From: Allacma fusca
Taxonomy: Eukaryota > Arthropoda > Collembola > Symphypleona > Sminthuridae
NCBI GenBank assembly: GCA_947179485.1
Contig: OX359249.1
Coordinates: 41,960,250 to 42,024,249 of the forward strand
Length of the DNA stretch: 64,000 nt
Direction: 5' to 3'
Shown: positions 52,434-64,000 of the stretch, one piece after another
Numbering within the stretch: position 1 is the first letter of the stretch
Layout: every line of letters begins with the position of its first letter
Program-made: the position numbers and the translations under genes
Notes under the pieces: model-generated
Database searches by the model: none
What the model was told of the DNA's origin: nothing
The model's input: only the letters and a program-made list of their open reading frames with translations

Positions 52434-55400
52434 TCCTCACTCCACAACATTTTCACTGTATGTATTACAATATTATGAAATATGTATATTCTGAAGGAAT
52501 CCGTGAGCAACACTTTAACACCCACTCGTTCCAATTCTTCTAGTCAACTGAGGATAAGGCACATGGAAATCAACCTCTCAATGTACTTGTACATAATCCC
52601 TATACCTGTAACCATTAAGACTGTTGTCGTCACCGCCACTAGCCAACTACTTAAACTTTACGAGTTCATGCGTTTCTCCCGTATATGTGCATATATCATC
52701 TGTATGTCTGCATGTGATTTTCTACAGTCTTGAGATGTGTGTACATATGTAAGAAATCATAAACTCTCACAGGAGCAAAGTTTGGGCTTTCCACGACTAC
52801 TACAATCCATAAGCATAGGCATGGTCCATGGGGTCTGAGGTTTATACCCCATCAACTCCTGGTCAACCATAATAACAAGCTACAGTGTTGTGTGTGGTAT
52901 AGCAAGAGGAAATGTGTGGGAAGTTGTACTACAGGTCATGTATACCCACACAGTCATCTTGATGGTGCGAATGTATTACTGTGTCATTTGCTATATTTAT
53001 ACACACGTTCGTCTTGTCACAGCATTCCTTCCCAGTCTGGGGTGTACGTATACTCATACCTCCGAGACCCAATTCATCTATTTGACGCTTTGTTTATACA
53101 TATGTACATGTCTGTGTGTGTATGAGTGACCGAGTGAGACCACTGGTTTCGGCAACTTGCTTTGTACTGGACCTGTATTGTGAATGTACTTTATAACATC
53201 AGCTTGCGGTCAGCCGACTTTCTTTGTTACTTTCACTTTGACTTTCACTTTGTTTTCATCAAATTACTTTCTTTACCATTTTCAATTGCTCGACGAATGC
53301 ACTGCCTACTAGTGGCCTCAATGCAAAAATGATTTACACTTGAGAGCCAACTATGACCAAAATGCACATTACTACACCTCCCTGTGTATTCTGCATGTAC
53401 ATTTACAGTATACGAATATATAGATACAATGCTTCGCCTACTATTAAGTTACTATTTCCTCCGGCGACCTCCTTAAAATTTTTACCCGCTAAGCTTTACT
53501 TTGTCCATGTGTTCAGAATCTGTTTTATTGGAAATGCAAATCAAATGTTCTGCTTACCCACGTAATGAGCGTGGTTCCAATTCCAAGTAATGGTTCACTC
53601 ACAAATAATCATTTCTCCCTATTTTTGTAAATAATACATGTTTACACAGTACAAATTAAATAGAATCCGGAGAAATCTTAACAGAAGAAGACGCAATATT
53701 AAAAAGTTATTTAATATCATTGCAAAAAGGTTATTGTAACTGTTATTTGTAGATGCAAATAATTAAACAATTTAAACAATTATGAAAACGGTAATTCAGT
53801 TAACAACAATAACAAGTACAATGTTACAATGATGGGTAATTTTTGTTTTGCAAATTGAGTAAATTTAAATAATCAAAGCTATATCAGCATTACACAGTAT
53901 AAATGAAATTAAATCCAAAAATCATGTAATTATAAAATATGATATGGTCATGATCTCCTCCAGCAATCATGCATTAATAATGATAATGTTTCGAATAAAT
54001 ATTGAAGAACCAGTCTAACCCATGGATAGATTCCCTTGCAATTATTTACAATCGGAATTAATTTCCCAGAAGATACAGCATCACAAACAATCTATAGAAC
54101 TGTTGTAGCTACGTGGAAATAAAGAGCTTTTTACTATCCCCATTTTGATGGATCTCAATTGTCTCCAAAACCCCAGCAAATGGGAATCCTGACCGACGAA
54201 CGCATCATTCTCATACGCCCCAGAAATGGCACAGTCTTAAGCGTCTTCGAGAACTTGAGATGACTCACCCACTTCTCTCTGGTGTCATTAAGCTTCTCAC
54301 TACCCTTGAATAAAAACACCAATATTGGTGAAAATGAGCAGAGCAAAAGTTTGGATATGCTACTCAACATGCATGTTTGGAGAAAATAATTCCACTCGTA
54401 TATAACGATTGCAGGTACTGGCTCATTGACCCACTTCGCTTCTGGTACAAATAAGGACTCGGGTGTAAATCAGTAGTAACTACACCCCGGCTAATGTACG
54501 TGGATGAATGTATCACACACAAATGACATGCACTCCACCAGCCCAGACTCTCCTCAAGACATACATATTAAAAAGCTGTATGTGTACACATCCGAGGGTT
54601 GCAAAACAATTCTTGGGTAAAATCATGAAATCAGAAATCATTAACGGCGACCATTAACTGATTATGTGGGGGAAACTGCAGGCTCCTGTCTCACCGTAAG
54701 ATATGGGCTTTGAAAAATCTGAGATCTGCGCCAAGTTTGTCAAAAATATGAAATGTCGGCCACCACTACTGAGGGTAGACATAATGGGGGAAAATAGCTT
54801 GTAATATATGACTCCGCAAAAGATTAGCAGGTACATATGGGAAAGGAAGGACCTATGGTCGTTTAAATCATGTCGCCAGAGTAAAAAGAGGTTGAGAAGA
54901 GAGTGAAAGTTTATTAGGGTACTGGGCCACTTTCTCCATTGTAAATTAGCCGTGAGGATTATAGGTGTAGTCTACACTGGGGAAGCTAATACTTGACTGT
55001 AATTTACCCCTTTGAAGGGAATGTTTGCTTGTTTTTAAGTAAGTATATAATAATGAGTATACTGGCCAGAAAGAAAGGTGATGCGTTAAATGTGAATGTA
55101 AGGGAACATACCTGTGTGACGAATCACTCGTTTGCATGTTTCTCAAAGGAAACTCTGAGAAGCGTACTACTCTCGTATTTGTGTCGGAGGAGAAAAGGCT
55201 CGAAAGGTCCAATTTAAGTTTCCTGGTATTGTTAATGCAATATTTGCCCGAAAATAAGAAAACTTGGGGTATAAGCTTATACAATGTAGACTGAAGCTGG
55301 GAGTTCATATAAGGAGTCAGAAACCCATTCATTTTCAATACAAGCAAAACGCTCACGTTTCCAGGGCAAGTACACTAGGTCATTTTCACATCCAACATTT

Positions 55401-57333
55401 GTTGGTAGCTCTTTTGTACGAAAGCAGATTTTTTTTTCACCTCCCCCCATTAGCTTGTGACCTGCTTTTGCGGAATGACTTTTCTGGAATATTTCCACCA
55501 GGAGTATTATTGCTCCTGCTTCCCTAACGCACCTGGGTTTGGTCGAAACTTTTCCATACAGTCCTTTTCTGCTGTTCGTATTAGATTTTTTTACAATTTA
55601 CATGGAAATGGTAATATAATACATGCCAATAAAATTGTAATTGGTTTTTGACAATTTCATTGCTTATTGAACCTATCACGTGCTTCTCAGGAATTAAAAA
55701 AATGTCTAGGATTATCCCTTCTTGTGATAATTTTTGGATTGGAGTTAATTATTCTCTCTTTGGAAAGTCGGGCACGCATGTTAATTAATGCAGTCTACTT
55801 TCGAGTTAATTTTCTCAAAATAGTATCACGACAGAGATGTCGTGCCGCAGTTTAGGTCTGACACCTTTCCTTCTTGGGAGGGAGTTCCTAGTGATTTATG
55901 CACTCAGGATTTGATTTCACGTTGGACAAATTGGATGCAACTTATTTATGATGACTGATTCCATGGGTGCCTGGAGTACTTTGACGACTGCAATATAAAA
56001 AATATTCGGTCCTTAATTACAAAACAAATGATAGATCATCGGTAGGCTACTCAAATAGGATTGAATGATATTTAGGCCAGGCTGAGCGCCAGTAAGTGTT
56101 GTAAATTAAATTTGAATTAACTAAAGTAATTATACCTTACTCGGTCCACTCAGAGTCAGAATAATATAAATGATCTATACCAGCCGATTTCATTATGTTA
56201 TTTTGAATTAGAACCTTATTGCCACCTATTCGTCCTAGATACACGGGAAGTGTTTTTAACTTCGTGTTTACAGTGCTTACAATTATGAGTGTACAGTCTT
56301 GTAATCTTTTTAGGAATTATTACAATTATGTAAACTGTTTTTACATTTCTCAATGTATTAAAGTGTAATAGCACAATATTAAAAATATCCCCTATCAAGC
56401 GCATGAAGTCATCTGTATTTACAAATTATATTTAGTCATTCAAAATAATAGTAATGACACCAAAATCTCCGTGTACCTTTACTGTTCTGTGGTCTTAGGC
56501 ATAAATTGTACTGCTCATCAATGTACAAAACATTAAATTATTTACGACACCGAATTAAAATAATAAGTTGGGATCGTACAGTGCAATTGATTTAGCGGTG
56601 ACGAAAAACTTCCAAATTCATTAGTAAGGTCCAAAGGGTGGTATTAACGGTAAAATAATTTATTAGTTAAAGGCACGATTATTGGAAGACGCAAATTGGA
56701 ATCGAGTTATAGCAAATATTTTATGTATTATATTTTCGATTGTAATTAACTACTGAATTTTGTATTTTATTGTATTAATCTTCTGACCGTCGTCAGATAT
56801 TGAGCATTGGTTGTTTTCAATTTCAATTTGAACGGATATGTAAACGTGAAAATGAGGAATAAAGAAATATAGTGTGGCTATACATATGAAATATAGCGTA
56901 AATGCTGTTATTGAACATTTAGTTGTTCCTGATGTCTGTAGTTGGCTAGAGTTAGCTGGCAGATGTGCATGCGTAAATAAATGCTTTAAATGCTAATACT
57001 CAACCCTGAGGAGGAATTATTTATTAGGGTTGAAGTTTTTGACTTTATTTGTAACATTTCAATGAAGTTTATACCTTACTTAAAATTTTAGGCTGAATAT
57101 TATTTAATCTGACTTCTGATTAGTTTCCCCTTTTTTGTGGATATTGTAACATTGGAGGGGAAAAATCACTGATGAGGAACATTCCACGCATAGATTTTTA
57201 ACTCGAACAAGTCATGGGAGCAATGCCAGCCTCTAAATAATAATTTCCCGTCGCAGAAATTATTCAGAAGATATCTGAGGACTGGTTGAGATGAAGCAGG
57301 TACTTCGGGACTACGTGACTTGTTGGATTTTCT

Positions 57334-57501
57334 CAGGGGTGGATTAATAGAATAATTTTTACACTGACCCTAAGCCTCAAAATAGATTTGTGGGCATTCT
57401 CACATGCAATTTCAAGATCCTGGTTAATTTTTGTTTTACCCTGGTCCTAAAATTTGTACTCTAGCCCGGCCAGGGTGGACCACTCCGTAAATTCACTCCT
57501 G
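57334..57501. mobile_element. Possible MITE-like element
   Basis: Imperfect terminal inverted repeats: CAGGGGTGGATTAAT on the left, CAGGAGTGAATTTAC read inwards from the right (11 of 15 match). The interior GTCCTAAAATTTGTAC resembles GTCCTAAAAATTGTAC near 29125. No clear target-site duplication was seen. Confidence 0.35.
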
Positions 57502-60030
57502 GACTTCATCCCCGGTATTTAGAAAATAAAATAACGCAAATATTCATCATTAAATGATTCTTTAAACCTAAGCAATCTAACCTAAAAGCTATAGATAAAT
57601 CAAAATCTAATCAATCCAATAGTATAATTTTCTTAACGAACCCAATAAATTAAAAATTTACTTTGAGACTTTAAAATAATAATAATTTCTAAATCATTAC
57701 AGTAGATGAAGTTGATTGGAGCACTTATTCTCGAGATTTGACAATTATCTGAATTTACGAATTCAAAAAATTATTTCATAGAATTTTCAATCTTCTCTTC
57801 TATTCTTATATACCTAAAGCAATCTATCTACATGAGAAACCATATAATTTCCAAAATATTTCCAACTTCTTGGGGAGTAGAGAAAATCGTCATAGTAAAA
57901 CTTAAGCTGGCTGATATCACAATAAGGAGAAAGATATTAGTAGGTCATATTTCCGTTCGTAGAAAATATTAGAGGACAGGTGTTTTTCCAGGATTTTGAT
58001 GACAAATCTGTTGGAATTTGTGTAGTTTGTAGTACAAAATTTTGAGGTTCGCCATCCAAGGAGCATCTACAATGTTGACAAAGTAACGTTATAATTTGGA
58101 CTGCAAACGAATAACTGTTTATTTCTGGTCTTAATAGTAGGGAAAAACATGTTTACGTTTACAGCATTTGAGCACAAACCACAAGTAGACCGTTCCAGTC
58201 GCAAGGTGTAATGTTTGCATTCGCCCTATCCTGCCACCTGTGAGACTCCTTTGGCTTCAACATACTCCGGCACAGTTGGGGATCCAACTTGGGATGATGA
58301 AGAATCCCAGCAGTTACCTCCCAGTTAACGCTCAAGCCTCACTTCATGTTTTTTCTCATCTCCATAGACCGTTGAGATTCTCTCATGTTCAGTCCTGACT
58401 TTATCCATATGCTTTAAAACTACCGGATGCAGTTCACCGTGTAATGCTCACTTTCCCAATTGCTTCCTTCAATGCCGGTTTCCATTTCTTCATGGAATTA
58501 CAATATAGGTGCATACATAATTATATGAAAGTAGTATTATAAAAATCCTACTTCATGAGACTCGTTGATGATATCCATTAAATACTGTGACACATTCCTG
58601 CTTTTAATGATAAATTTAAAAACTTCGTATTTAAATTGTATTAAAATTTATGGAAACATGAATAGTAAAAGTTGTGATAGGAATAGTGGTGAGTTCACAA
58701 AAACTGATTTATAAAATGTTTATTTTTATTTATAGGCAAATGCCTATAAATATATTTGAATTAGCTTTGAATTAGATGCAGTAATTCTCACGAAGAGAAA
58801 TAATTCTAGGAGGATATGCACATGCAAGAAATAAGTGCCTTATGAGTTGGGCCCAGGTACTTAACGTGATTCACGATCATTGTATATTCATCATATTAAC
58901 CAGCAACCGTCAACATTTACGTAATTAACCTTGATTATATGTAATAATTCATCGTTAATAATAATCATAGTAATGATAATAATAATTCATAATAACTAAT
59001 ATCTTTTTACGTATAATATATTTTTTTACATATCATGTAACCTCGACATTGTAGTAATTACTAATGCACAATACACACATCTTTCTCACCTACGATGCTA
59101 CTACAAAATTTTCCTACCATTTGTCTAGCCGTCGAACTTTCTCATTATGTCATTTACCTCCTTCATCAGTATCATACATTGTATATCTTACACCGTGTTC
59201 AAATTAACAGACACTTACAACATGCTGTAGTTATTAACATGACGATTCTCTTACAATTACATACAATTTTATATGGTAGTGATACACATTCATGTTAATT
59301 CCACATAGACAATTTTTTTTTTAAATATTTTTATTACGTAAATAGTAGCACGATGTTGAATGAAGACATGATAGTTTAATTATATTACAATTGTATGCAT
59401 ATAATATATAAGAAAAATCATTTTTGTAATAGATTAATATAATAATCCTACAACTTGTGTGGACACAAGTGTAGTCACATATATAACTTATATAAGATGA
59501 TAGCCTACAATTTAAAAAAAACATAATAGTAAGACAATGCTCGAAATTGTCAAATGCTATTTTTTTAGGCTTGTGTTCGTAACTCTTCGTGGATGTACTT
59601 TCAAACTTGTTTTGCTTTCAAAAAACGCAGATCAAGTTCCCCACGAAGAGCTTCGGATCCCCTCCCGTCTTATTTCTTAATTTAAAACAGCAGTAGGTAT
59701 CCTTCCTATTGTTTGTTTTTTAGAATAATGATCATGTTAACTAAGATTTTCTGAAATGTCGAAGGGAATTAAAAGTCCTGTCATACATGGACAAAAAGAC
59801 ATTAAAATCTTCAGATTTAGGAGCAAATCAGGACACATAAATAATACCAGTAATAAAAATCCTTTAAATAAATGTCACTTGAAACAAGCTCCCTTTCCAT
59901 ACATTGGTTATGACGTAATGAGCTGGAAATGTTAACTTACTAATGAACATCTGCCATAATATTTAAACAAATCTCTAATCGATGTTTCCATGAATATAAA
60001 TACACGTAGTAGGTAATATTAAGGTACATA

Positions 60031-60056
60031 TAATTAATTAATTAATTAATTAATTA
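60031..60056. repeat. AATT tetranucleotide repeat
   Basis: Six to seven AATT units, self-complementary and able to form cruciforms, in the region upstream of nompC. Confidence 0.9.
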
Positions 60057-60256
60057 CTAATACACGTTAACAAATCTTTGGTATCTTCAACCATATTTCG
60101 AACATCTCCACATGGGATTTCTCGGAGGATGTCATTTAACTGTAGAAATTCTATCAAATCAGGATTTCTAAATCGTCACAGACAAATCCTTGAGAGAGAG
60201 AATAAACAAGAGAATGCTTTAACTTCAATAAAAAATTTTGTATATAATTTATGTAG

Positions 60257-60273
60257 GTATATATATATATATA
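60257..60273. repeat. AT dinucleotide repeat
   Basis: About eight TA units in AT-rich DNA. A similar run lies at 18375-18391 in a teneurin intron. Confidence 0.85.
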
Positions 60274-63200
60274 TCTATATCTGTATTTATATCTTTCTTT
60301 ATCGTACGTATAATTATATGTATATGTACATACCACCATTGATATTAGCACAACGCGCTATACACTTATGCATTTCTAGGACTTTCAAACTATAAACTTA
60401 GTTGTTTCTCCCCCACTTGTAAATTTCCCTTCTGAAATTTATGCCCTTTGCAATGTTGTAGAAAATTGTGGGGCGTTCCTCAAGTCTTTACTGGTTGTCC
60501 TGATTTATATTAAAGCAAATTCCATCCCTACTTATTACAAGTTCGCTCCATTTTTTTTAAAACATTATGCTATTTTAGCTATATATTTAGCTCAGGTTCA
60601 ACTTTTTTTTCCAACCTGCTCTCAGTATTATTCCCTGACTCATAAAATTTGGCTACAGGTTCAATTCTTGTCAGCTTGCTCTTCCTACACTGTGTCCACT
60701 AAACACCCATATTTAGATATATATAAATTTACAAACAGAAATGTGAAGTGCTTCGCGGAAACTATATAGATAAGTATACAGATATATAAAACGTACGTCT
60801 TCTCAAACTCTGTCTACATTTACCATGAGAACTCAGTGCTCTGAGACGAAGTGGGGATGAAATTGGAGAAAATCATAATTGCCATTCTACAGCCTACACG
60901 AAGGGACCAAAGCTGCCTGATACCATATACACTACGCAACATCAATAGTCCTTAATGCTCCTACTCCCTACACATAAAACATCTTGGCTTGTATAAGTAT
61001 ATATATATAGACAATATGGTGAGAAAAGGCAGGCTGGAAATTGGCATGCATAGGAAATTAGATTGACGCTTATCGTACTTGTAAACAGTTCTTTCAAATA
61101 GTTCCCTCCCTCTTTTCATTTTTTTTTCAACACTTCACAATGATTTTTTTTTTCATCTTAAACCGTTCTATAATGTAAGGGAGAAGTTAACCTTGTGATA
61201 TTTCCGAGGGTGTATCACATCCAAAACAGCTGGAGTCCTAGTATTAATCAAGCCCTTAATTTATTTCCACAAAGGATGGGTAGTAGTACACTTTTAATAC
61301 CTCAATTATGTAGCAGGAAAATTCTTTAAGAATCTTTTTTCTTTTTGCAAAAATTAACTTGGACTTTTGACAACTTTTTTTTTAGATTGTAAGGACTTTG
61401 CAAGGTTCCTCATATGGCACCTCTTTCCTTCCCCATCATTTTAGGAGTTGCGGCTCTATAAAAGCCATAATTTGGAAATTGGAACCATCTGGATAGACAT
61501 ATAGTTAGGAAAAATAATACTAAAAGTTAATACGATCCTGTTCCTTAAATACAATCGTCCGTCCAATTTTTAGGAATTGAAAAGCACTTTTACACGTTGA
61601 TTATTCTTTAGACCCTATAGGACAGGTAATGAATAGCTGAGTCATGGAGAAGGAACTGAATGTAGAAAAACGTATGGAACATTGTAATATATATTTTTGT
61701 TAATAGTAGAATAGATAAGTGTAGATACCTACTCTCAATTTTTGCACCAAAGATCCACAACTCTCTGTCTCCCGAATAGTTCTCCCCTGAATTTTTTTTT
61801 CTCTCTCTCTCTCACTTTTGCTACTACAATTGTTAGAAGTAACCTATAAACGAGAGTCACAAGGGAGTTCATATGCTTGGATGATATAAATCAGTTGATT
61901 ATGTCACAGAATAGGATTACGTGATTGAATGAAGCAACGCAGTCGAAATTCCTCATTTATGTTTTTTTTTTGAATTGACCATATTTTGATAGTAGATTTC
62001 TAGGTAAGTTTGTATAATTTATACTTAAAAATAATTATACAATCTTAACATGTCCTCCTTTCGGGATTATAATAATTGGAATAATAATACACAATCGGTT
62101 TTTTTTCCATACTCACTCCGTACGTAATAATATTTTTTTGGTGTGGAAGCTTCAACTGTTAATGCAGGCTTGGATTCCGAGAAGGAATTCTTTTAAAATA
62201 CTTGATTACTGTATATATGTAGTCATACATAATTAATTACATGTATTACGGGGTAATTACTTAAATTTGTAATAAAATTTGCCATTCTTATCGGTATAGT
62301 TGTAGTTTTTAATGATTATGTGTTCATATAATTGTTGTGTGTGTAGAACATAGTAGACCACATTTTACCTTTCTAACACCTTTTTCTCGTCTCATCCTCA
62401 CTCGGGTATAGAGTGTCTGCGTCCTATGGCATTTGAGTCACTCAGGAGATGACCCGTTGATTTGTAGGTCTTCAATTATTAAAACTACTTGACGGCAACC
62501 ACAACTACACAAATAATGGAATGGCCTAGTAAGAAGAATAAGCCCGTTTATTTTGGTAACCATTTCTGAAGATGGTCAATCGATTGTCTAAAGGTTGATG
62601 ATTTCATTGCCAAAGGTTCCTACACAATTTCTTTTCAGTACTCATAATTATATAATTACTTGAAAAATATCCCGAGGTTGAGACTCTCTACGCAGTAACA
62701 ATTTTCAGACCATATTTCACAAGAGGTTTAACAAGTCATCAACAGAGAATAATAAATCTAGGAAAGTGTGGTTTTTTTTTTGTATCGTAGCCGGTGAAGA
62801 ATTTAAAATTCAAATTTGAAAGGTACCCATATCATAACCATTCTAAGGACAAGGTCAGCTCTACCAAATAGTTTGTTTGTTTTTTTCTTTTGAAGCTGCC
62901 CCATTGGAATTCGTACGGTTGGAAACTTTTTACATTGATATATTTTTGTGCCTAGCTTTGACAACAACTTACAGACTCATTCGTTCCTAGTAAATTAATT
63001 AAGGATTTAATCGTTAGAAGATTCCCACTCATCGGCTTCGAAATATTTCTACTCTTGTCTTTCCACTTTTTATGCCTTACATTGACCATAGTAAATTTTC
63101 CAGTGGAATTAAAATCTTTCTCATGACATCCACAGGATCAATAGTTTACGGGTTTGTGGTCTTAAAGTTCCAAATTATTTAGTAGCTCCTCCGGACAGCT

Positions 63201-64000
63201 ACAGACCTTCCAAATGTATAATGGAATTTTTATTCAGCAAATTACTGTATAGAGAGATTACATTTACATTTCACTGGGAAAATTTAGTAGGTCTCAGTGC
63301 TATGAATGTATTCGTTGTTGACTCCAGGGATTTGTTTATTAAATCCCAATGGCTCCCTAGCCGAAGTTGGGCTGTACGCAGAGACAGACTCTTTTAGTTA
63401 GGTCAGGATGATGGAGCCCTCAGGGTCAGGATAAGTGGTATGTATGTGATTGCATGTGGTGTGTATCTTGTAAATTGTAATAAAAAGGCTTTCCTCCTAC
63501 CCTCCCCACACTTTCACTAAATAGTATTACAACTCTCAGTAGCCTATACCTTTACCGTAAATTGTTGATAGAGTAGGAGAAGTTAGTCAATACCTTAGGA
63601 TTGCATATATAACTTTCATATTTTAGTATAGTGATTGTAACGGTTCCGATTACAGTTGGTTGTGGTGATAGGTAATTCTAGATCCCAATGATTTACATTT
63701 GCTCGGGTGGTCAAAAACACAGGTCCACAGACGTGTAATTATGTTTATAGATATATAGATAAGAGTAGTACATGGAAAGGGTGCTTTTGTTGTGTTCAGA
63801 GGACCCAGTAATATAGAGATAGCGCTTGTCAGTACAGATTAGTCACAATGCACCCCAAAGTCGTATTTTGTAAAATATTAATTATATAGATACTTATATA
63901 TTAAATCTAAACAAATCCAGGAATTGATTTTCTGTCCCCAGTATGGAATTTAGAGAGAAATAATGGATCCTGACGACGACTAGACCTATCTATATATAGT

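Larger units (their letters stand above)
52434..64000. other. AT-rich DNA upstream of nompC, no gene recognised
   Basis: About 11.5 kb with only short chance frames. It contains the possible MITE, AATT and TA repeats, and many poly-T runs. It may hold nompC enhancers or non-coding exons, but nothing in the sequence identifies them. Confidence 0.6.

Noticed and set aside
53000-64000. Many short frames and TATA-like motifs upstream of nompC
   Set aside because: AT-rich DNA produces both by chance; none groups with a coding frame or a recognised motif.

Overview
The window is eukaryotic nuclear DNA from an arthropod. It is AT-rich, has many introns with GT...AG borders, and carries CT/GA and AT microsatellites. 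Gene content points to an arthropod: a teneurin and a TRPN (NompC) channel whose protein is closest to what is known from Drosophila. Long AT-rich introns and repeat debris fit a crustacean such as a copepod, but that assignment is inference. No bacterial operon, CRISPR array, rRNA or convincing tRNA was seen.

Layout. (1) Positions 1-27600, plus strand: a teneurin (Ten-m/Odz type). Twenty-four coding exons were traced from 1753 to the stop at 26801, with consistent splice phases throughout, giving about 3,712 residues; the start codon and first exon(s) lie upstream or were not recognised. Order: cytoplasmic region, one transmembrane segment, a very long disordered linker (987 residues in one exon), eight EGF repeats, a carboxypeptidase-like/Ig-like region, an NHL propeller, a YD/RHS shell and the C-terminal Tox-GHH-like region. 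(2) 27600-31575: non-coding, with the teneurin 3' end facing the next gene. (3) 31576-33617, minus strand: a two-exon gene for a 232-residue protein with a pipsqueak helix-turn-helix and a CENP-B/Tc5 DNA-binding domain, probably a domesticated pogo-like transposase fragment. (4) 36598-52322, minus strand: a complete nompC/TRPN mechanotransduction channel, 21 coding exons, 2,292 residues, 29 ankyrin repeats, six-helix TRP pore and TRP helix, preceded by an unusual N-terminal extension of about 630 residues. (5) 52323-64000: AT-rich DNA in which no gene was recognised, apart from a possible nompC promoter and short repeats.

How they relate. Teneurin guides synaptic partner matching and nerve wiring; NompC converts mechanical force into current in sensory neurons through its ankyrin spring. 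Both are neuronal, but nothing here shows that they work together. The most unusual observations are the giant phase-symmetric teneurin linker exon with candidate glycosaminoglycan sites, paired Cys clusters and a furin-like site; the long lysine/alanine-rich NompC head; a perfect 22-bp intronic hairpin in nompC; and the transposase-derived DNA-binding gene. No wholly new system was identified.
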